From positions 550,001 through 614,000 of the forward strand of contig NW_026731885.1 in the NCBI RefSeq assembly GCF_028476545.1: a DNA stretch of 64,000 nucleotides. The letters run 5' to 3'. Position 1 is the first letter of the stretch. Each line of letters starts with the position of its first letter. The notes beneath the pieces are model-generated. The model searched no databases and was not told the origin of the DNA. It saw only the letters and a program-made list of their open reading frames with translations. The DNA is from Physella acuta. Taxonomy: Eukaryota > Mollusca > Gastropoda > Physidae. Below are positions 50,601 through 61,200 of the stretch, one piece after another. Made by a program: the position numbers and the translations under genes.

Positions 50601-52150
50601 GATAGATCTAGATTCTAATAATACTAAATAACTAAAAATCGTAATCAGAGGGCGGTTAATTTTGACAGCACTTTTTTTTTGTATTGAAAAGTATGCAAGT
50701 ACGTTTGGGGTTATATTGATTATTGATAGATCGATGTATTTATTGGTTTTCAACTTTAGGTATAATTATCACGCACAGGGAAAGGGGGGGGGGGGGGCTT
50801 AAATGTTTATAAATTAATAAATAATCATTCACTTTAACTTTTTTAAAAACTTAATTTTATTGTTCTAGGCCTATTTGTGTAAGGATTTGAAACTGTCTTT
50901 ATTAATTAATTCAGAGAGAGAGAGAGAGAGGAACAGTAGACACAATTATAGAACAAATTTCTACATGTTAAACAGTGTATTTTGATAGGTATTAATTTTG
51001 AAAAAAAAAATAGTCAACTAGAATTCTAAATTGATTCAAGATTGTCATTCAAATTTCTATTACTGTTACAGGTCCCTATGGGAGAATAAGATGTCATCAT
51101 CATCACTCCTTTGTGGCCCCTGGGGAGCAAAGGGCTGCAACCACACATCTCCAGCGGACTTGGTTTTGGGCTGCTCCTCTAATCTGTGCCCATGAGAGCC
51201 CAGCTGTTTTCGCCTCCTCCTCAACCGTTCTCTTCCATGTTTTCCTTGGCCGGCCCACCCTCCTTTTTCCCTGGGGATTCCAGTCTAATGCATGTTTTGA
51301 TGAATAAGATGTAAGTTGTGTAAATAGTAGTGTGGAGACCTCAGAGCAACACTTAATTTCATGACCAACAGCGATAAGATGGTACTATTAGTAAGCCATA
51401 CTTAATGATCAACACTACTCATATTATCATATAGAGGACAGAGTAGGCAAATGGTTGAGGACACTATTGCTAAACATAAAGCCAAGTTAGTAGTACATTC
51501 ATCAGTTCACCTAAGTCTGATATATACCCAATTTAAGACTATGAAATAAAAAAGGTGGCTAGATATAGTGTTGACTACACAATCCTTTATATACAGAGAT
51601 CAAATAAACAGAGATACTTAAAAATTAGTATCTAATCTGGCTATCATTTATTGTATCACTCACTCATTTTATTATTATATTTAATAACTAAGAATGCCAT
51701 TTATTTTCAGGCCTCCAGGTGTTGTGTATATCAATCAGCCCACTGGAGATATATCAATCTTTAATAAATTATAAGGTCCCACTGCTTGATACTTCACCAA
51801 ATACTGGCTACACCAGAAAATGACTAAATGTTCTTAACACTTAACAACTGTAAGTTTACATTGTTTCAAAGTGAATAATAATTTTCATTTAGTAATTTTT
51901 GCTTGCATGTATTGATCAGCATGTGTAGTTAATGCCTTTACTGATATTAGTAAAATAATTTCAGACCACAAGCATTACTTCTGGGTCACTCTGAAGGGTC
52001 TAATCGTTCAATTACTGAATTGATAAAGTTGATGAAATTGCTCAAAAATTTTCTGGCACCTTCTTAGCTCAGAGACATAGGGTAAGGGGTTTATAATATT
52101 TATATACATACTATTATTTTTTTTATTACCAGGTCTTTTTTTTCACTTTT

Positions 52151-52239
<89 letters not shown>

Positions 52240-55200
52240 GTATAAGTGTTACCTGGGTAGCATGAACACCCCAGACCACCAGTCTTTATACCTATATAAT
52301 ATATCGTTACAAGGTAGCAAACATGATGTTAGGGGCTTCTTGTTGTATGTTCAGTGCAGTGCAAAATAAAATAAACATAATAAATTTAGTGCAAAATGAG
52401 CAGTGTATGGTTGTAATTATTTCATAAATGACTTTTAGTGTGTAACTTTTCTTTTTTAGAATGTGGATGGATTATGACATACCTTGCACAAATCAACAAC
52501 CAGGCTTTTATTGGATTTGAATCCCAAAGGAAAGAGAAAGTTTGTTATCCAAAACAAACATGGAAAATATCAGAAACGAACAAAACACAAGCAGGCAGAG
52601 TCTTATGGACACAACTTTGGGGAATCTCCTAAAACCAAGTATAAAAATAGAGAGGTGTGGTTGTGTCTCTCAGCTCCACAAGGGTCCACAAGAATGAGGA
52701 CAACGGTGATTTTCGTAATAATTTTAGATCAGATTTAAAAAAAAAAATTTGATCAGATGGATCAGGTTAACAGTTTAATACATATTGCATTTAAGTGCTT
52801 AACGAAAAGAAAAGATGCTCTTACCAAAATAGTCTAAGAAAAATGCTGATTTTAAATTAATAAATTGTTTCCTTTTGTAATAATATAATAATTTAAGTTG
52901 GCATTGTATGTATGTTTAGTGTAGATTTAATGCCCTAAATGAAATATACAATTGACATTTTTTTCTTTAAAGAATTAGTTGCAAATTTCTTTCATTATTT
53001 AGTTTCACTGTACAATCTGAAAAAAGCTTGCAACATTTGTATTGACAATACTTCTGCTGGTGATATTTATTTCTAATTAATGAAGTAAATTAATATATAT
53101 TCAGTTTACTATAATTAAATACCTCATACTCGAGACAAAAAAACATTTATTAAATATCGCAGTGATATTCCTGTTCTACACAATGCGTATAAACCCTCGA
53201 ACCATCTGTCTTTTGAAAGATTGTACATTTTGTATACACAATGGCATTCATTTCAACACTATTTAACCACAATTATAATCTAGAGATCCTGAACATATTT
53301 TCGTTCTGTTATTTATGGACAAGGCAGACTGGTCCAGCATTAAAATGTAAACCTTAATTAGAATACTTAAACGAGCTATGCAATTAAATGTTGTTAGACA
53401 AATATTTTATACTTTTATTTTTAATGTTATGTTTACGTATCATAGTACAAGACAGCTTCTGTATTCTTGTACAGTAAACTAAGTTTTTACATTAGTTTAA
53501 TTTAAACTGTAGGCCTGCTTAACATCTGTTACATTATATGAAAATGTTTTGTATATTTGTTTTAATTTGTTTGTATAAAAGTCAAAATGAAAGTTACTAC
53601 ACTATAATTTACTTATTCTTTTTCAATCAATACTTTATAGTATAGTTATAATTTTCTTACAATTGAATGGATGGTATAATACAGATTTTAATAGATGAGC
53701 AGTTCTTGTGTATGTATTGCTGCTTTACTACATTTTGATTAAAATTTCTTTCACATTTTGAAATTACCTTTGTAAATATTATGACTGATATGAGAATGGA
53801 TCTTTTTGTATGCTAAAAATAAAAATTTGAGCCAAGATGTAGCCAGGATATAATACAGGCTGAGCCAAGGTATAGCCGAGATATAGCCATTATTGGGCCA
53901 AGATGTAGCCAGGATATAATACAGGATGAGCCAAGGTATAGCCAATATTGGGCCAAGATATAGCCATTATTGAGCCAAGATGTAGCCAATATTGGGCCAA
54001 GATGTAACCATGATATAGACAATATTGGGCCAAGATATAGCCAATATTGAGCCAAGATGTAGCCAATATTGGGCCAATATGTAGCCGGGATATAGCCAAT
54101 GTTGGGCCAATATGTAGCCGGGATATAGCCAATATTTGGCCAAGATCTAGCCAATGTTGGGCCAATATGTAGCCGGGATATAGCCAATATTGTGCCAACA
54201 TTGCGCCAACATCATGCCGAGTTTCACTACCAATGTTTCGCCAAGGTTAAGCCAATGTTGCACCAAGATGTAGCCAATATTGGTAACCAATGTTTAGCCA
54301 ATATTGGGCCAATATATGTGTGCTGACTGGGTAGGACTTTAATTAAGATTGTAAAACTGAAACTAAAGAACTAATTCCACTTACTCCATGACACCACAAT
54401 AGAAATAATAAATATTGGATTAGAAGTCAACTTACACCACCTAAACTACACAAAGATTAACAGTTTGCCTTCACTAATGAATTGTATTCCCCTGACATTC
54501 TCCTAAAGTGTTTTTTCCCATTGTCTATATTGATGTAGGCCTATATGCATCTTTCTTTCTTCTTTTTTTTAATTTTCTCTTTCCTAATTAAGTCTGTACA
54601 ATTTCAGATAAAATTAGCTTAAGAATAAATAGCCAAAGTACAGCACTTGATGGTTTGAGATATTATTTGTTCTTTCTTACCAAGACTTAATACACATTTG
54701 TATGGTACTGGTTTTATTATTTGAAGTGGGAGTGGTCGGCAAATAACAGTATACTACATGTACATTATAATCTATTTTTTAATTTAAAACCATGTGTGCC
54801 AGAAAATATACTGTTTGCTTTAAAGTTACAACTATATCCAGGTATTTTTATCATTGCCAATGCCAAAGTAGTTTAGACAAGAAATAATGAATGAACATAC
54901 CAGTGTTTTTAGAGTCTCGAATGGCCACTGCATATTTGGACCTCTCCTTCAAGCCTTTTAAAAACAACTGAACAAGTTTCTTGAGATCATCAGCATAAGG
55001 GAGGTAAACAATGTACTCCTCATCATTGATTGTTAATATTGATATACTCTGTCCAGGTTGTCTTCCTTGCTCTTGTTTTTGAACTTTAGTTCTATAAAGA
55101 CATTTTGAAAAGAATTATAACATTTTAAAATAAGGATCTAATGATAATGGGTTGGTATTATTTTTTTGAGTATATTGGGAGACAGGGGAGAAAAAAATTC

Positions 55201-58200
55201 ATATTTATAAGAGTTAATAAAACATTTCAGACAAATATTTGAAAGTAAGACATAAACTGAGATGACATAGTCAAGCGACAAAGAGGCTGTTTGCATCTTT
55301 CAAGTTTTAAGATTTACTCGCATGATATTTGCTGCTGTTTAAGCATTTTTTTTAACTTGACAGAGGAATTCTAAACAAGATATAAAATTAAAATCACCCT
55401 AAATAGCTATAAAAAAATAGAAATAAGCATGCATTAAAAAACATGCCTATATGGTGAGATATAGCACCAAAGAAAGAAAAGTACGGAAAATTCCTCAAAA
55501 CAATAGAACAAAACTAAAACTAATTAAAAACACAGTATGTAATATAATCTTTTGAAGGAAACCAAGAATTAAGCCTGACATATTAATTATTATTTATTAA
55601 TAAGCTTAAATTTTATTAAAAAATCTACTGAAATAATTTTCTAACCTTACACTTGTGATACTGATAATTTCAGGGTAAGACAACTCTAACAGAACATCCT
55701 CTGCCTCATTAACAACATAGACCCCTGTCCAGTTTACAGCTATAATGACTTCCTCATCAGGCATGTTGGGGCCAGATATTGTGTAAACTTGATAAAATCT
55801 TGAAAACAACAGTGGCCATTTAAACATGGCATAGCTAACAATGTCCTCTTTTATCTAGAAGTTAAAAAATAAAATATAAATTTAGTAGTAGTAAATGTAT
55901 AGGTTTGTCTTCTTTTATCTAAAAGTTTAAAAATATATGATTGATTTTAATGTTTGCTAAAGGAAAAGCCTATTTTCTTTGCTCTAAGTAATAAAAGAAA
56001 CCAAACCTTGAGAGATTCAACTTTAGGGTTCTGAAAGTACTGGTCCCTGAGCTTATTTACAATGGTGTTGATCCAGACTTTCACAGAACCTTCTTCATCC
56101 AACATGGAGTCTGGAATGATTAGTGGTACCAGCTCTTCCAGTTTTTTAATGACAACTTTAACCCCATGCTGTATGAAGTAATGCTGGGCTGCAAACATAG
56201 CCAGGTCCTGATCCTAGGGGTTAAAATATCCAAATTTCTGTGTGACATTTACACTGTATTGCTAGTAAATTAAACTCAATTTATAAAACCCTCAATTTCT
56301 CATTTTTAGTTTACATTGTTTGAATAACTAATGTCTTTAATTTCATTATCTCTTGCTATACATGCCCAAGACACATATGGCAGATAAGTAGAATTCATCC
56401 CCACCTTCTTACATGCAATAAAAAATGTATATTTTACAAATATGTTTTTAGTTATCATGGGTCTTATATTAAAATTATTTTATTTACATGTGCTGTGTTT
56501 AAATTTATTTCTAATTTATTTTCAGTTTTTTCATGATTATAAGGAATTTGGAAACTCATCATTGTAGTTTATTACAAAAATGTATATTTCAATAAGAGTT
56601 CTTAAAGTTTTTAACTATTTTTTTATGTGATGGTCAGTTTAGTGGATATCGGTTTAAACTATGTGTATTTACCTTTTCTAGACTGTATTCTCCTGACTTT
56701 ATACCTATAATAATCTGCCAAAAGAAAGAAAAACAACTTGGAGGATAATAATTTTAAACTATTTTATATTCACTTACACAGTTTTAAACACAAAGGTTAA
56801 ATTAAGGACAAGCTGCTACTTGGGTTAGCGAGATCTTGGCCAATTCTCTATTGGCTGACCACCATAGTTGACCACTATAGATATCTTTGCCAAGACAAGA
56901 CAAATAAATACCTGATGGTATATGAGGTCAGTGGCTATAGGGTCAGCAGACGGATTATGCCAAGGTGTGAAAATTTCCTTTCTGAAGTACAACCTCCATG
57001 GTGCATCCTTCTCCTCACATCCCAACTGTGCAGCATACTGCTCAGACTGGGCTACAACATCCATCACATGATCATCATCAGAATCGATTTTTGATATCTT
57101 AAAAAATAAAGATGTGAAGTACAAAAATTTAACTATTGTCAATAATTTTAATGTAGTAAATAAAGTAAAGTAGCAGCTTAAACCAGTCAAAGCTAGACAT
57201 AATGAATAATGTGTGGTCAGTACAATGCCCAGCTATCTTTACTTTTTGTGAATGGACTCATGTATTCACGTATGTGGGTGAACTAAGGAATGTCCTACTG
57301 AGCCAGTGAACTAAGCCGAGACTTTCAGGTTAGTAATTGAGTGATCTACTGCTAGATCATGCCTTCCAATAACTGTAGTAAAGAAAACTTTTAAATCTAA
57401 TGTTAAATGTGACACTACTATCCCTTTATACACTGATATCAAAATTCTTACAAGGTACTTCAATTTTTACCTAACCTATGATTGTTTAAAAAATCATATC
57501 CTGTAAGTTAAATACTATTTGATTATTATTATGTTTTTTTTTAAATTTCAAGTTTACAAACAAAATATAATAAAAATAAGCAAGCAACAGAGGGAAGCAA
57601 ATGCTGAAGTGACTTACTCTGTTCAAAAGGGCGATGAAAAGTGAGAAGCCAAACTTGTCTTTGAGTCCGATGTGATCAGAGAGTTGCAGACACAGCTCTG
57701 TAGCTGTCGTGGCAGAATCTATTTCAACTGCGCATGGGTTCGCATCCATTAATATCACCTCTAGTGAAATAGGTTTTCTGGCCGACACAGCCTGTGTGAG
57801 ATAAATATGAAGAAAAAATGTGAAACAAAGTATGCATTTGTTACACATTTAAATAATAAAATTTGCATCCATGTGTTTTGGTATAAGCTTTGCCTTATTT
57901 TTCATTAGTACTAGTCAGTGTACTAACCCTGTAAAATATTTTACTATATTTAAGTGCATAGAAAAACCCCACAAATTTTAATAAAATGTATTTGACTTCA
58001 CATCAGTTTTTTAAGATATCACTTAAAGATTGTTGGCTTACTCTGGGAAGAACAACTTGTTTGTTTTATCTACTAAGATGTGAGTATTTAATACATATCT
58101 TACCTTGATCTCAGTCCACCCAGGTGGGCTAGTCCTGACACCATTAACTAATGTTCTCCTCAACAGCTTCTCACAGAAGGATCCCTGCTGTATATTTGAT

Positions 58201-61200
58201 GTTTGAAGGAAGTTGAGCAAACAGGGAAGTAACTGCAATTTTTAAAAGTTGTTTTCATAAAAATGCAGAAAACGTGAATATATATATATATAAAATAAGT
58301 TTATAAACACGGTTTATTATTTATTAAAAAAATATTATCGGTTTAGAAATTAAAATTAAATTATTTTTTCAAAACTTTTAAATTTACAAAGGTATTAACT
58401 TTAGATAGACCAAGTATGAATATTTGTGATTTTAAAATCATCAAAATACATAATAAATTACATATAATGATATATATGATCAATAGAAAAAGCAGATTCT
58501 TAAATGTTAGGTTGTCATCTTAGTTCTAGTTCTTGATTGAAAAATTACAGTTTCAGCAATTTCAATTGATCTGACCAAATAATTATAAACCCAATTGCTC
58601 AGAAGAAGTTACCTTATCTGATGGTAGGAAAGAACAGGCACACAGACTGAGCAATATCCAGCCTCTGGCAGCAGATATGTTGGAGTTATTGTTGGTCAGC
58701 TGTTTGCAGATCTGGCAGTAGATCTCATCTCTGGTGGACACAAAGTGAATTCTTTTAATTAACATAAAATTTTCAAAAAAATTTCAAAATAAAATTATAT
58801 TTTCTCTATACACACAACAAAAGTACAGAAAGTAGTGTAATAAAATTTACGATGAATCTTATTGTGTTTTCAATATTCTATCACATTTTAAAATTGTTTA
58901 ATACATATATATATATATATTACTATATTTAACATCAGTACTAATGAGGGATAAATTTAAGTAGACTAATAAATTTACCTATTAAAACCTACATTGATAT
59001 TAATATATATTTCTATCATCAAGCATTATTATTCATTTAATGGTTATGAGTAGCATGTTACAAACCTTAAATCTGATCTGAGTATGCAATGACCAATAAT
59101 ATATTGCAATTTTTCAAAGCTGGACATCCGCCGGTCTTCCAAAAGTGGGTTGTGGATTTCAAGACTAGTAACAGTCCCATTACTGTGTTGTGTGGTGTTA
59201 ATATCACCACCAATAATATCTGATATTGTGTCCAAATCTTTTTCTGATCTCTTGCCAGAAGTTTTGGGTAAAGTGATGACAGAATGTTTTCTTGAGTCGT
59301 AACCAGCGTAGGAGAGTTTTCGAAAAGCTGAATCATTTTCATCATCTGATGTATCAGTATCTGACTCATCTGTTGAGTCTGGCGACTCATCCATGTTGGA
59401 TGGTTTGAAAAAATTGGATGTCTCTGGTAAATTTGCCTCCCCTGCTATCTAAAATTAAAGTTTACGTTTGCTTTGGCTAAGTTTAAAAATTTTTTTTTAT
59501 CTATCTATAAGTATTGCAAGCATTTAACAAAATAAAAAATAAATGCTAAATATCATTTTTAGAAAATAATTCTATCATTGAAAATCAAATCCAAAGCAAC
59601 ATATAAATAATTTTTCAAATAATTTAATCAAAAGTATAATTGCCTTAGCTTTAGTCAACCTGACTGCTTTTTGCACATCCTTTTTGCTAAACTTTTGTGA
59701 AAGATTTGAAGCTATTTTGGTCATTGTTGGTGTCTCATTCTGTAAGCAAAAACAGGTCTTTAAAAATAACTATTTACCCAGTAACTAAACAGATTTTCTT
59801 TTTTGATAAATTAAAAAGAAAAAATGAAATTTTTATCTCTTATATCTTGTTTACTTTATATTTTAAACTAACATTTTGGTCGTAGTTATGTTTCAAACTT
59901 GCATTACAGTCAATAGACATTGGTAGATGCATTTTATAAAACTTTATCTAGATTTTTACCAGTGATTTGTTTTTCATAAGTACTTTTAAAAGTAAAGCAA
60001 ATAAACTTTAATTGGAGCTAGCTATGTAAAGAAAAAAAGTGGAAAGAAATTGTAAGAAATTAAAGCCAGATTTTTCCAAAGGCCCCAGCCACTAAGGATT
60101 ACAATGCTACATACTTTTGGTTTGATTAACTAAGAACAAAGAAGCCATTGTATTTACATTGCTGCTTGTTCTGGTCAGAGTGTTCTTTGGTTCTGGGAGG
60201 TCGGTCATGAATCTGAGAATAACTATCCATATTGCCAAGGCTGCCTAGGGAAAAGCAAAATTGCGTTAGAAAGATTTGTTTTTCATTTGCTTATTCAATT
60301 TTTTATGTAACTCAAAGCTATTTTTATTTACCGCTATTATAGACAGAATAAAAAAGCATTTGCAAATATAATTAATTAGCTACATGATAAAATATTTATA
60401 TTTTGAATATATTCTGAATAAATACAACATAAATTAGTTTAAATAAACTAAATAAATATTTTTGAAAAATAAGTTGAAACAACAACTTTGTAATGTTTCT
60501 TTAAATGAAGACATGTGATTAAGTTATGATAAATGTGTATTACACCGTTTTTAACTATGAAAAATACTTTGTCTATATGTATTAACACTGTTTTAACCAA
60601 TCAGTTCTTACTAGCTGATCAGCCTCACTAGACAAGGCAAGCAATGGCTGTGTCAGGAGTTCTATACTGTGACTCGGAGTGACCTCCCATTGAAAGTTCT
60701 TGGCAGCAAAGTTAGAAAATGTATTTTCATCTGTAGTGTCTATCATAGGGTGCACATTTTTCATGGCTGTCACTGAGGGCACCTCTTGAGTCTGTGTCAC
60801 TTGATGTTTGTCTTCAGTATCATTTACATCTGGTGCACTCAGTGAACCATTTTTTGCTTCCTGCACTGAATCATTTTCTTCATCTTTCACTGATTCTTTC
60901 TCCTCTTCTTTGAGTGAATCTTTTTCTTTGACTGAAGGATTTATAGTCAACCTATCAGAAATCTTCTCAACGTTTTTAGTCTGGAAAAAAAAACAAACAT
61001 AAAATTGTCAATCTCATAAGTATAAACACATAAACAATCTAACAACATAAGTTTTTGAAATAAGCTGCTAAAAGCACCATGTAAAACACAACACTTTAAA
61101 AAAAAAAAATTGACAATGCTCTACATTTTTAACATCCGCTTTTTTCTATAACTTTAAAGATGGTAATTTCAAAACTTATCTAAATGGAATTCTTCTTTAC

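Larger units (their letters stand above)
49843..54333. mobile_element. Candidate 4.5-kb element with inverted ends in myosin intron 18
   Basis: TACCCAGCTAACACA at the left and TGTGCTGACTGGGTA at the right are inverted repeats (12 of 15 bases). Both ends carry inverted GGCCAA/TTGGCC-type subterminal arrays, short at the left (49,870-49,990) and long at the right. No target duplication was found and no transposase frame seen, so the class is open. It makes up most of the largest intron in the gene. Confidence 0.5.

Noticed and set aside
51113-51307. Plus-strand 64-codon frame beginning [11 protein letters not shown]
   Set aside because: It is the antisense shadow of a LINE C-terminal fragment on the minus strand.
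53813-54201. [11 protein letters not shown]-type repeat frame
   Set aside because: Subterminal tandem array translation without start or conserved domain.
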